From: JAJXUB01 sp047974805
Lineage (GTDB): Bacteria; Actinomycetota; Actinomycetes; Actinomycetales; Dermatophilaceae
Assembly: GCA_047974805.1 (NCBI GenBank)
Contig: JBKECS010000015.1
Coordinates: 40,198-104,197, forward strand
Reading direction: 5' to 3'
Length of the DNA stretch: 64,000 bases
The notes below the pieces were generated by a model that was not told the DNA's origin, did not search any database, and was given only the letters and a program-made list of their open reading frames with translations. A program made the translations under genes and the position numbers. Below are positions 1 through 8,465 of this stretch, piece by piece. Position 1 is the first letter of the stretch. Each line of letters starts with the position of its first letter.

Positions 1-405
1 GTGATCGGGGTGCGCGTTGTACCAGCCGACGATTTCGGTGGCGGGAAAGCACCCGGGCAGGTCCTCTCCCGGTATGCCCAGGCGCCGGTCCGCCTGTGCC
101 CCGGTTGCATAGATCACCGCGTCGTAGCGATCGAGCAGTTCCTCATGGGAGATATCGCGATCGATCTCGACATGGCCGAAGAACTGGAACCGCTCGTCGT
201 CGGCGATCTCCTCGAAGACCGCAGAGACCGACTTGATCTTGGGGTGGTCCGGCGCGACCCCCAACCGCACCAGTCCCCACGGCGTGGGCAGGCGGTCAAA
301 CATGTCGACCCGTACGTCGATCTCGGCCAGGCCGAGCAACGAACCAGCCGCAAAGAACCCGGACGGACCCGCGCCGACGATGGCGACATGCAGGCCCTCG
401 CTCAT
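1..405 (-). CDS. fprA: FprA-like ferredoxin/NADP+ reductase, N-terminal part (runs off left edge)
   Basis: Reading the minus strand from ATG at 405 gives about 135 residues that stay open to the window edge, so the C-terminal part is missing. The start MSEGLHVAIVGAGPSGFF contains the GxGxxG/A FAD-binding fingerprint. It is followed by LPTPWGLVRLGVAPDHPKIK, VIYATGAQ and IPGEDLPG, the segments that mark the adrenodoxin-reductase/FprA family, which passes electrons between NADPH and ferredoxin. Family members are about 450-560 residues, so roughly a quarter is visible. It follows narI on the same strand, but a strong hairpin at 533-567 separates the two, so it probably has its own promoter in 406-532. 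The Gly-Ile-Pro in IPGEDLPG uses ATA inside a GTATGCC motif copy. Whether it serves nitrate respiration is unknown. Confidence 0.85.
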   Translation of the reverse strand, partial: MSEGLHVAIVGAGPSGFFAAGSLLGLAEIDVRVDMFDRLPTPWGLVRLGVAPDHPKIKSVSAVFEEIADDERFQFFGHVEIDRDISHEELLDRYDAVIYATGAQADRRLGIPGEDLPGCFPATEIVGWYNAHPDH

Positions 406-532
406 GCGCCTCTCTCCTGCTCATCCACCCCGACCGGGAACACCCCGCCCGGTTCAGGCATCCACGCCCTCTCGGCCGACCCCGCTTACCGTCCCCATTG
501 ATCCATGCGAACCGGCGTTTTGGCAAGGGTGG

Positions 533-567
533 CGCCTGGGCAGGAGCAGTGAACTCCTGCCTAGGCG
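533..567 (-). terminator. Hairpin terminator after narI
   Basis: Arms at 533-546 and 554-567 pair over 14 bp with one G-T wobble around a 7-base loop. It lies about 70 bases past the narI stop on the minus strand. No T-tract follows, as is common in high-GC actinobacteria. It probably ends the nar transcript before the fprA-like gene. The rest of the 406-639 gap shows only a smaller GTCAT/ATGAC stem at 568-582. Confidence 0.6.
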
Positions 568-639
568 TCATTCAGGATGACCCACGAGGATGCGTGACGG
601 ACGAGGTCTCCTTGCCTTGTCCAGCCGTGCCTGACGAGT

Positions 640-1389
640 TCAGCGGCGATGGAGTTCCGGCTTATCCCAACCACGCTGCGGTGCCCGGGACCCAGTACCC
701 AGCCCAGCCCGGTCATCCCGGGAGCGATAGACCAGATAGGGCCGCGTCAGATAGCCCACCGGCGCGGAGAACACATGCACGAGCCGAGTGAAGGGCCACA
801 TAGCGAACAACAAGAACGCTAGCCCGGCATGCAGCTGGAACCCCATGGGCGCCGAGGCCATGAGCTCCGGTTCCGGGCGAAGGGTGAGGATGCTCCGCAG
901 CCACGGACTGACCCCCTCGCGGTAGTTGTACTCCCCGCCGATGCCCAGCCAGCCGCTGGCAATCGTGTTCCACAGCCCGACGGCGACCACCGCGCCGAGG
1001 ACGGCATACATGGCCTTGTCATTCGTCGTCGTCGCGCTGAACACCGGGCCGGTGGTGCGCCGCCGATAGATGAGGATGACCAGCCCGGCGGCGGCGGCAA
1101 TCCCGGCTGGGATACCGAGCACAAGCGCGAGCACGTGGTAGGCGTGCTGGCTCAACCCGACCGCATCGGTCCAGCTTTCCGGAATGAGCAGCCCGACGAT
1201 ATGCCCGGCCAACACTCCGAGGATGCCGAAATGGAAGAGGGGACTACCGATCCGCAGGAGGCGGTCCTCATACAGCTGGCTGCTGCGGGTGGTCCAGCCG
1301 AACTTGTCGTACCGGTAGCGCCAGAAGATGCCCACGACGAAGACTGCCAGACAGATATAGGGAAAGACGACCCACCAAAACGTACTCAT
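640..1389 (-). CDS. narI: Respiratory nitrate reductase gamma subunit, cytochrome b
   Basis: NarI anchors the nitrate reductase to the membrane, oxidises menaquinol and passes electrons through two b hemes to NarH. The start MSTFWW at 1389 was chosen because its ATG overlaps the narJ stop (ATGA). The open frame runs further upstream, but that part is antisense-like inside narJ. The protein has 249 residues and about five hydrophobic helices. His53 and His63 (FHFGILGVLAGH), plus a second His pair 18 residues apart in HAGLAF...LVH, match the spacing of the four heme ligands in E. coli NarI. A charged tail of about 30 residues follows the last helix. It is last in the nar operon. Confidence 0.97.
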   Translation of the reverse strand: MSTFWWVVFPYICLAVFVVGIFWRYRYDKFGWTTRSSQLYEDRLLRIGSPLFHFGILGVLAGHIVGLLIPESWTDAVGLSQHAYHVLALVLGIPAGIAAAAGLVILIYRRRTTGPVFSATTTNDKAMYAVLGAVVAVGLWNTIASGWLGIGGEYNYREGVSPWLRSILTLRPEPELMASAPMGFQLHAGLAFLLFAMWPFTRLVHVFSAPVGYLTRPYLVYRSRDDRAGLGTGSRAPQRGWDKPELHRR

Positions 1390-2099
1390 CGGCCAGCTCC
1401 CACCGGAATGTCGGACCCGAGCAGAACGCCGGACGGCTCGGGTTCTCGTAACAGCGCGGGGTCGAGGCTGTAGCCCTCCATCCCTACCTCCTCCTCCGGT
1501 GGGCCCTGGGCGATGAGCTTCGCCAATGCCTCGTGATCGTCGCCCTCCAACGGGGGCAGGGTCGCTCGGAGTGCGTCGACCACTGCCAGCCACGGGGACT
1601 CCCGATCGGCCAGGGCAGCCCGAAGCACCTCGATGGACACCCGATGCCGGGTGAGCAGCCGCCAGGCGATGTCGGCGTTATGGGCGGCGCCAAACTCCAG
1701 GACGACGCACAGATGATCGGGCAGCTCGGTGGTCCCCGCGAGCTCCACCCCAGCCTGCCGGTAGGCCTGAGTGAACTCGACCAACGCCACGCCACGCCTG
1801 CGGGTATCCCCGTGGGTGGCATAGGTCAGGTGCAGTGCGCATCGCCGGGTGATGTCGAAGGTCTCGACGTAGGCGCGTTGCAGTTGCGCCGTCTCGGTCC
1901 CGGCCAGCTGCGACAAGGCAACCTGCAGCAGTCGCGCCGGTTCGGCCGGCAGGGTTTCGATGACAGCCTGGAGCATGTCCCGGCGCGCGGGCAGGCTTCC
2001 GTCCGGGTAGTCCAGCAGCAGGGAAGTCACCTGCCAGGTTGCCGCCAGGGCCTGCGGCGACATCGACGGCGACGTATGCCGGTGTCGTTGCCAGATCAT
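1386..2099 (-). CDS. narJ: Nitrate reductase assembly chaperone (delta subunit)
   Basis: NarJ is a cytoplasmic TorD-family chaperone that helps insert the molybdenum cofactor and Fe-S clusters into NarG before membrane docking. This 237-residue protein shows the family start TSLLLDYPDGSL and the ALQRAYVETFD-like region near residue 75 (LQRAYVETFDITRRC). The C-terminal tail is acidic, as usual. The ATG at 2099 overlaps the narH stop (ATGA), and a second Met lies 12 residues later, so the exact start could be either. Its position between narH and narI is the standard order. Confidence 0.95.
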   Translation of the reverse strand: MIWQRHRHTSPSMSPQALAATWQVTSLLLDYPDGSLPARRDMLQAVIETLPAEPARLLQVALSQLAGTETAQLQRAYVETFDITRRCALHLTYATHGDTRRRGVALVEFTQAYRQAGVELAGTTELPDHLCVVLEFGAAHNADIAWRLLTRHRVSIEVLRAALADRESPWLAVVDALRATLPPLEGDDHEALAKLIAQGPPEEEVGMEGYSLDPALLREPEPSGVLLGSDIPVGAGR

Positions 2100-3781
2100 C
2101 GCTGGTCACTCCGTTCCTCGTGTTGCGGATCCTCCGGCTGCCTAGGGAACAGCCCGTCCGGAAGGCCGATGCCGTCCCAATTGAGCAGGTTGACCCGGCC
2201 GTGGGAGCTGCCACCACCGATGAGCTGGTTGTCGGCGCTGTCCGCACCTTGCCGGTTGCGCAGGATAGCGAGGTTCTGCGCGGCCACTCCGACGCCGGTG
2301 CCAGAACCCTCCCCGAACCTGGCGCCACCGTCGGCGGGGTACGCCTCCACCGGGCAGTCGGTGGCCAGCTCCTCGAGAGCGTGAGCCTGTTCGGCGTGGG
2401 CGGTGGGGATGACGTAGCGATCGGCATACTTGGCGATGGCCAGCAGCCGGAACATCTCGCGCAGTTCCTCCTCGCTCATGCCCACCGACGCCGGGATGTC
2501 CGAGCGGGTGGCACGTTCGAGGTTGACGTCCCGCATGTACGACCGCATTGCCGCCAAGGTGCGCAGTACCCGCTCGACCTGCGCGGTGTCGCCGGCGGTG
2601 AACAAGTTCGCCAGGTACTCCACCGGGATCCGCAGCGCGTCGATCGCACCGAAGAGGTGGTCCCGATCCTCAGCGTCGGCTCCGGAGTCAGCCAGCGCAT
2701 CGACGACCGGCGACAGCGGTGGGATGTACCAGACCATGGGCATGGTGCGGTACTCCGGGTGGAGCGGCAGCGCGACCTTGTAGTCGAGGATGAGCCGTTT
2801 GACCGGGCTGCGCCGGGCGGCCTCAATCCAGTCCCCCGGTATGCCGGCTTCTTCGGCTGCCTGCCGCACGGCCGGATCCTCCGGGTCGAGGAAGACGTCC
2901 AGCTGGGAGGCATATAGGTCCTGCTCATCCTCCGCGGTGGCCGCAGCCAGCACCTTGTCGGCGTCGTAGAGCATGAGCCCGATGTAGCGCAGCCGACCCA
3001 CGCAGGTCTCCGAGCACACCGTCGGTATGCCGACTTCGACTCGCGGATAGCAGAAGGTGCACTTTTCGGCTTTGCCGGTGCGGTGGTTGAAGTAGACCTT
3101 CTTGTAGGGGCAGCCGGTGATGCACATCCGCCACCCGCGGCAGCGGTCCTGGTCCACCAGGACGATCCCGTCTTCAGCGCGTTTGTAGATGGCCCCCGAT
3201 GGGCAGGAAGCGGCGCACGAGGGGTTGAGGCAGTGCTCGCAGATCCGAGGGAGGTAGAACATGAAGGTTTGTTCGAACTCCCAACGCACCTTCTCTTCGA
3301 TGCCGGCAAGCATCGGGTCCTTGGCGGCGTGCTCGCGTGACCCGCCGAGGTCGTCGTCCCAGTTGGCACTCCAGGTGACGTTCATCGGTTTGCCGGAAAT
3401 CAGCGAATAGGGCCGGGCCACCGGGAAGTTCTGCTGTGCCGGCGCGTTGAGCAGCGTGTCGTAGTCGTAGGTCCACGGCTCGTAGTAGTCGGTGATCGCC
3501 GGCATCTTGGGGTTGGAGAAGATCGTGGCCAGCTTGCGGAACCGTCCCCCGGCCCGCAGCCGGAGCCGCCCCGAGCTCAACGTCCAGCCGCCGCGCCATT
3601 CCTCCTGGTCCTCGTAGCCGCGCGGATATCCACGCCCCGGCCGGGTCTCGACGTTGTTGAACCAGACGTATTCGGTCCCGGCCCGGTTGGTCCAGGCCTG
3701 CTTGCACGTGACCGAGCAGGTATGGCACCCGATGCACTTGTCGAGGTTCATCACCATCGCCAGCTGCGCCATGACTCGCAT
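2096..3781 (-). CDS. narH: Respiratory nitrate reductase beta subunit, iron-sulfur
   Basis: NarH wires electrons from NarI hemes to the NarG active site through three [4Fe-4S] and one [3Fe-4S] cluster. Cys groups are visible in order: CIGCHTCSVTC near residue 16, CEHCLNPSCAASC near 180, and CRGWRMCITGC near 213. In the last group a Trp replaces a Cys, as expected for the [3Fe-4S] site. CTFCYPRVE...CSETC follows near 240. The length of 561 residues is a little above the usual 480-520. It lies 39 bases after narG, with GAAAGAGG as ribosome-binding site upstream of the ATG at 3781, and overlaps narJ. Confidence 0.97.
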   Translation of the reverse strand: MRVMAQLAMVMNLDKCIGCHTCSVTCKQAWTNRAGTEYVWFNNVETRPGRGYPRGYEDQEEWRGGWTLSSGRLRLRAGGRFRKLATIFSNPKMPAITDYYEPWTYDYDTLLNAPAQQNFPVARPYSLISGKPMNVTWSANWDDDLGGSREHAAKDPMLAGIEEKVRWEFEQTFMFYLPRICEHCLNPSCAASCPSGAIYKRAEDGIVLVDQDRCRGWRMCITGCPYKKVYFNHRTGKAEKCTFCYPRVEVGIPTVCSETCVGRLRYIGLMLYDADKVLAAATAEDEQDLYASQLDVFLDPEDPAVRQAAEEAGIPGDWIEAARRSPVKRLILDYKVALPLHPEYRTMPMVWYIPPLSPVVDALADSGADAEDRDHLFGAIDALRIPVEYLANLFTAGDTAQVERVLRTLAAMRSYMRDVNLERATRSDIPASVGMSEEELREMFRLLAIAKYADRYVIPTAHAEQAHALEELATDCPVEAYPADGGARFGEGSGTGVGVAAQNLAILRNRQGADSADNQLIGGGSSHGRVNLLNWDGIGLPDGLFPRQPEDPQHEERSDQR

Positions 3782-3820
3782 GAGCGGTATTCCTCTTTCG
3801 TTCGGTGGGAAAGTCGAGCG

Positions 3821-6800
3821 TCAGTACCGGACTGGTGAGGTCCGCTTGCGAATGACGGTGACCTCGTCGCGGTTGTTGCCGGTCGGGCCGATGTAGTTGA
3901 AGAAGTATGCAAGCTGGGCATACCCACCGATGATGTGGCTCGGTTTGATGAGGATCCGGGTCAACGAGTTGTGTATGCCGCCGCGGCGACCGTCCCGCTC
4001 GGTCAGTGGCACGTCGATGAGGCGATCCTGAGCGTGGTGCATATATACGGTGCCCTCCGGCATCCGGTGGGAGACCACCGCTCGCGCGGCGACCACACCG
4101 TTGCGGTTGACCGCTTCGATCCAGTCGTTGTCCGCCACGCCGATCTTCTCCGCGTCCCGGTCCGAAATCCACACGGTCTGACCCCCTCGGGAGAGGGACA
4201 GCATGAAGAGGTTGTCCTGGTATTCGGAGTGGATCGACCACTTGTTGTGCGGGGTGAGGTAGCGCACGGAGACGCCGAGCTCGCTCTGCTGCCCGATCGG
4301 CTGCTCACCGAAGAGGCGCGTCATGTTCAGCGGTGGACGGAACACCGGCAACGCCTCCCCCATGCCGAGCATCCAGTCGTGATCGAGGTAGAACTGCTGC
4401 CGACCGGTCAGGGTGTGGAACGGTTTGAGCCGTTCGATGTTGACGGTGAACGGGGCGTAGCGCCGCCCGCCCGACTCCGACCCGGACCATTCCGGAGAGG
4501 TGATCACCGGCACCGGTGCCACCTGGGTATCGGCAAAGGTGATCTGTTTGCCCTCGTGTTCGGCGGACAGGTCGTGCAACCTCGTGCCGGTGCGCTGTTC
4601 GAGATTGCGGAAGCCCACCGTGGCTAAATGGCCGTTGGACACACCGGACAGATGGAGGATGGCATCCGCGACGTGGATATCAGTTTCCAGCTTCGGCTGG
4701 CCCGCACCCGCGCCGGCGGTGGCGACACCGTTGCGGTGGCGCAGCAGGTCGACCTCCCGAGCGACGGCATACGGCACCCCCTTGGTGAGCATGCCGACCT
4801 TCTCCAGCAGCGGGCCGATCGAGGTCATCTTCTGATAGACCGCGCCGTAGTCCCGTTCCGCGACGGCCAGCACGGGCATGGTCTTGCCGGGGATGGGCTC
4901 GATCTGTCCGGTGGCCCAGTCCTTGACCTCGCCGCGCGGGGTGGCCATGGCCTCGGGGGTGTCGTGCCACAGCGGTTTGGCGATGACGTCGCGGCGGGTG
5001 CCCAGGTGGTCCCTCGCCAGCTCGGAGAAGGCGGCAGCGATGGCCTTCCAGGCCTCCCAGTCGGTTTTGGACTGCCACGGTGGGGCGATCGCCGGGTTGA
5101 ACGAGTGCACGAAGGGGTGCATGTCCGTGGTGTTGAGGTCATGCTTCTCATACCACGTGGCCGCGGGGAGGACGACATCCGAGAACAGCGTGCTGCTGGT
5201 CATCCGGAAGTCCATCGTCATGAGCAGGTCGAGCTTGGCGTCGGGCACCTCATCCGGCCAGACGATGCCGCTGGGACGCTGCTCCGGTTCCGCCTGGGTC
5301 GCCGTGACCGCACTGTCGGTGCCCAGCAGATGGCGTAGGAAGTACTCGTTGCCTTTGGCGCTGGAGCCAAAGAGGTTGGCCCGCCAGAGACTGAGGATCC
5401 GCGGATGGTTCTCCGGCGCCTCGGGATCCTCGATCGCGAATTTCAGCGCTCCGCTGCGTAGTTGGTCGACGACGTATGCCGCCGGCTCCTGACCCGCAGC
5501 CTCGGCTTCGTCCGCGAGGGTGAGCGGGGACCGGTTGAAGGTCGGATAGCTGGGGGTCCAGCCCAGCCGGACCGATTGGGCGAGCAGATCCATGACCCCG
5601 CGACCGGCGAAGACCCCGGTGCCGGCGTCGAGATCGTCCGCGGTAAAGGTGTCGTAGCGGTATTGGCTGGTGTTGACGTACCAGTACGCGGTTTGGTTCA
5701 TGTGCCGTGGCGGACGCTGCCAGTCCAAAGCGAAGGCGATGTGCTGGAACCCCATGATCGGGCGGACCTTCTCCTGCCCGACGTAGTGGGCCCAGCCTCC
5801 GCCGTTTCGGCCCTGGCAGCCGGTGATGGTCGTGAGCACCAGCATCGCCCGGTAGATCTGGTCGGAGTGGAACCAGTGGTTGGTCCCGGCCCCCATGAGG
5901 ATCATGCCGCGCCCACCGGTGTCGATGGCGTTCTGTGCCCATTCTCGGGCGATGCGAATGACCTGCTGCGCCGGAACGCTGGTGATCTCCTCCTGCCAGG
6001 CCGGGGTGGCCGGGGTGGCCGGGTCGTCGTAGCCGGCGGGCCAGGTCCCGGGCAGGCCCGGGCGGGCAACGCCGTACTGGGCGAGCATGAGGTCGAGCAC
6101 GGTGGTGACGAGGCGGCCACCGATCCGGCGCACCGGCACACCGCGAAGCACGGTTTCGACCTTGCCGTCGGCGGTGTCGAAACGGGGCAACGCCACGGTG
6201 GCGGTCTCGGCGGCCGTCCCGTCGGCCGGGTAACAGCTGAGCATCGGGTCGATGTCGCCGAGATCGAGGTTCCACTTCCCGGTGCCCTCTTCGCCGTAGC
6301 GGAAGCCGATGGACCCTCCGGGCACGGCCACCTGCTCGGTGCGGGCATCGAGCAGCACCGGCTTGAAGTCGGCATGGTCCGAGTCGGCCTCGGGGATGTC
6401 CAAGTCCGCAGCAACGACGTACTTGCCCGGCCGGTACGCCGTTCCGCCGTCGGTCTTCACCTGCGGGTCTTCGGTCAGGGTGATGAGGAAGGGCAGGTCG
6501 GTGAAGCGCTGGTTGTAGTCGGTGAAGAACGACACCGACGTGTCGACGAAGAATTCCTTAAGGATGACGTGGCCCATGGCCATGGCCAGTGCCCCGTCGG
6601 TTCCCGGGGCAGCCGGAACCCATTCATCGGCGAACTTGACGTTTTCGGCATAGTCCGGCGCGACGGCGACGACCTTTTGGCCCCGGTAGCGCGCCTCGGT
6701 CATCCAGTGGGCGTCCGGGGTCCGGGTCATCGGGACGTTGGACCCCCACATAATGAGGTATCCGGCATCCCACCAGTCCCCCGACTCCGGCACATCGGTC

Positions 6801-7537
6801 TGGTCACCGAACATCTGTGGGGAGGCGTTCGGCAGGTCGGCGTACCAGTCGTAGAAGGAGAGCATCGGCGCCCCGATGAGTTCGAGGAAGCGAGCGCCGG
6901 AGGCATACGAGACCGGCGACATCGCCGGGATCGGGGAGAACCCAGCGATCCGGTCCGGTCCCCACCGTTTGATCGTGTAGACGTGCGCAGCGGCGACGAG
7001 TTCGACGACCTCTTCCCAGCTGGCCCGGACCAGGCCGCCCTTGCCGCGAGCGGAGGTGTATTGGCGGCGCTTGTCCTCATCCTGCACGATCGAGGCCCAG
7101 GCGACGACCGGGTCACCACCGACCTCGCGCTTGGCCGTTCGAAACAGCTCGAGGAGCACGCCGCGGACATAGGGGTAGCGCACCCGGGTAGGCGAGTAGG
7201 TGTACCAGCTGAACGCCGCACCGCGAGGACACCCGCGCGGTTCGTATTCCGGGCGGTCGGCGCCGGCCGAAGGGTAGTCGGTCTGCTGGGCCTCCCAGGT
7301 GATGATGCCGTCCTTGACGTACACCTTCCACGAGCACGACCCAGTGCAGTTGACCCCGTGGGTGCTGCGAACGACCTTGTCGTGCGCCCACCGGTCCCGG
7401 TAGAAGGCGTCGCCGGCGCGGCCTCCGCTGCGGTAGATCGCCCGTTTGTCCTCCGAGACTTGCGCCGAGGTGAAGAACCGGCGGGTTCCCACCAGCGCAT
7501 CCGTCAGCGGTCCGTCCAGCGCGGGGGTGGTCATCAT
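3821..7537 (-). CDS. narG: Respiratory nitrate reductase alpha subunit, molybdopterin catalytic
   Basis: NarG reduces nitrate to nitrite at a Mo-bis-MGD centre on the cytoplasmic side of the membrane. At 1238 residues it is full length. The FS0 cluster ligands are visible as His60, Cys64 and Cys68 in HGVNCTGSC, with the fourth Cys in EPRGCPRG. The block PESGDWW...WGSNVPMTRTPDAH carries the conserved region around the Mo-coordinating Asp. The start MMTTPALDG keeps the RRFF stretch near residue 19, the remnant of a twin-arginine signal seen in membrane-bound NarG. Several Ile ATA and Tyr TAT codons occur in GTATGCC copies. It lies 51 bases downstream of the HTH regulator on the same strand. Confidence 0.98.
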   Translation of the reverse strand: MMTTPALDGPLTDALVGTRRFFTSAQVSEDKRAIYRSGGRAGDAFYRDRWAHDKVVRSTHGVNCTGSCSWKVYVKDGIITWEAQQTDYPSAGADRPEYEPRGCPRGAAFSWYTYSPTRVRYPYVRGVLLELFRTAKREVGGDPVVAWASIVQDEDKRRQYTSARGKGGLVRASWEEVVELVAAAHVYTIKRWGPDRIAGFSPIPAMSPVSYASGARFLELIGAPMLSFYDWYADLPNASPQMFGDQTDVPESGDWWDAGYLIMWGSNVPMTRTPDAHWMTEARYRGQKVVAVAPDYAENVKFADEWVPAAPGTDGALAMAMGHVILKEFFVDTSVSFFTDYNQRFTDLPFLITLTEDPQVKTDGGTAYRPGKYVVAADLDIPEADSDHADFKPVLLDARTEQVAVPGGSIGFRYGEEGTGKWNLDLGDIDPMLSCYPADGTAAETATVALPRFDTADGKVETVLRGVPVRRIGGRLVTTVLDLMLAQYGVARPGLPGTWPAGYDDPATPATPAWQEEITSVPAQQVIRIAREWAQNAIDTGGRGMILMGAGTNHWFHSDQIYRAMLVLTTITGCQGRNGGGWAHYVGQEKVRPIMGFQHIAFALDWQRPPRHMNQTAYWYVNTSQYRYDTFTADDLDAGTGVFAGRGVMDLLAQSVRLGWTPSYPTFNRSPLTLADEAEAAGQEPAAYVVDQLRSGALKFAIEDPEAPENHPRILSLWRANLFGSSAKGNEYFLRHLLGTDSAVTATQAEPEQRPSGIVWPDEVPDAKLDLLMTMDFRMTSSTLFSDVVLPAATWYEKHDLNTTDMHPFVHSFNPAIAPPWQSKTDWEAWKAIAAAFSELARDHLGTRRDVIAKPLWHDTPEAMATPRGEVKDWATGQIEPIPGKTMPVLAVAERDYGAVYQKMTSIGPLLEKVGMLTKGVPYAVAREVDLLRHRNGVATAGAGAGQPKLETDIHVADAILHLSGVSNGHLATVGFRNLEQRTGTRLHDLSAEHEGKQITFADTQVAPVPVITSPEWSGSESGGRRYAPFTVNIERLKPFHTLTGRQQFYLDHDWMLGMGEALPVFRPPLNMTRLFGEQPIGQQSELGVSVRYLTPHNKWSIHSEYQDNLFMLSLSRGGQTVWISDRDAEKIGVADNDWIEAVNRNGVVAARAVVSHRMPEGTVYMHHAQDRLIDVPLTERDGRRGGIHNSLTRILIKPSHIIGGYAQLAYFFNYIGPTGNNRDEVTVIRKRTSPVRY

Positions 7538-7588
7538 GCTCCTTCAGGGGTCGGCCTGCCGATACCGATGGCACCGGCGGGTCGGTGG

Positions 7589-8320
7589 TTAGGTAGAGAA
7601 ATCCGTGGGTGTCTTTAGGCGGGCCACGCATCGGTTGGCCGTGACGAACGGCTGCACAGAAACGTCGGCGGAGTCCTCGCCGAACTGCTTCATGGACTGG
7701 ACGATGAGCCCGTGGTGAACCCCACAGACGACGTCCTGGTTGGTCCTGGCCAGGTCGAAGAAGGGGCAGTCATGCAGTTGGACCTCGGCGACGCGCCCTC
7801 CGTCGGAGGTGGACATGTCCGGGTGGTAGCCCCATCGGGACAAGACGTCGACCATCTCACCAACGCGGGCGATCCACGTGCCGGCGGTCTGGGCGGACTC
7901 CCGCTCGGGGTGACTCGGGAGGTTCTCCCGGGCCCAGCGTTTGCCCGCCTCCTCCGCCGTCATGGCCCAGCCCTGGGCCGCCGAGGTCATGGCGTTGGCC
8001 AACAGTCCGGCGAGCAGGCGCAGCGGGTCGCTGGTCGGCTCGGGGTCGGGAAGTTCGCTGATCTCGTATATCTTCCGCGGACGACCGGCGCCGTTCTGTC
8101 GTTCGAACCGGGCGGCAAGGACGTCTGCGGCGACGAGCTGGTCGAGATGAAACCGGACGGTGGTCACGTGCAGATCAACCACCTCGGATAGGTCGGCGGC
8201 GGTCAGCCCGGCGGGATCGGTTCGGGTCTTGGCCCGCTCGGAGAGGGCATCGACAAGCGCGCGACGTACCGGTGAGGCCAGCAGCGCAGCGGCGGTGTAG
8301 GACGCGGTCGGACTCGCCAT
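7589..8320 (-). CDS. HTH regulator of the COG2345/SufR-like type, heads the nar operon
   Basis: The N-terminal 90 residues form a winged helix (VRRALVDAL...LTAADLSEVVDLHVTTVRFHLDQL), followed by a wing rich in Arg (GAGRPRKIYEI). The C-terminal half has three Cys, in HDCPF, VVCGVH and NRCVA, spaced about 13 and 31 residues. This recalls the cluster-binding half of SufR-type regulators; an Fe-S sensor of oxygen or NO is my inference. The start at 8320 (MASPT) is preferred over an ATG at 8362 because GGAGG sits 10 bases upstream (8331-8335 complement). The upstream ATG would also lie inside the operator-like repeat. It is the first gene of the narGHJI run and divergent from narK. Confidence 0.85.
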   Translation of the reverse strand: MASPTASYTAAALLASPVRRALVDALSERAKTRTDPAGLTAADLSEVVDLHVTTVRFHLDQLVAADVLAARFERQNGAGRPRKIYEISELPDPEPTSDPLRLLAGLLANAMTSAAQGWAMTAEEAGKRWARENLPSHPERESAQTAGTWIARVGEMVDVLSRWGYHPDMSTSDGGRVAEVQLHDCPFFDLARTNQDVVCGVHHGLIVQSMKQFGEDSADVSVQPFVTANRCVARLKTPTDFST

Positions 8321-8356
8321 GAGCGGGGCACCTCCGGTCGCTCTCGATGTCAGATT

Positions 8357-8377
8357 CACCACCTTTAGCGGATGGTG
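8357..8377. promoter_or_regulatory. Operator-like inverted repeat between the nar regulator and narK
   Basis: CACCACC at 8357-8363 pairs imperfectly with GGATGGTG at 8370-8377. It lies in an A+T-rich divergent gap (8321-8465) that also contains CTTTATATAACC, a likely -10 region. The regulator encoded next to it is the natural candidate to bind here and control both transcripts. This is inferred from position only. Confidence 0.4.
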
Positions 8378-8465
8378 TTCCTTTATATAACCACAACAGG
8401 TCCCGCCGGTGTAGCGTCATCACCGGAAGATTTTAGAGGAACTTAATCCCTTTAATGGAGAGGTC

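Noticed and set aside
5462..7618. A 718-codon open frame on the + strand opposite narG
   Set aside because: It is an antisense shadow created by the high G+C of narG. It is rich in Gly, Arg, Val and Asp, has no family motif, and narG is unmistakable on the other strand.
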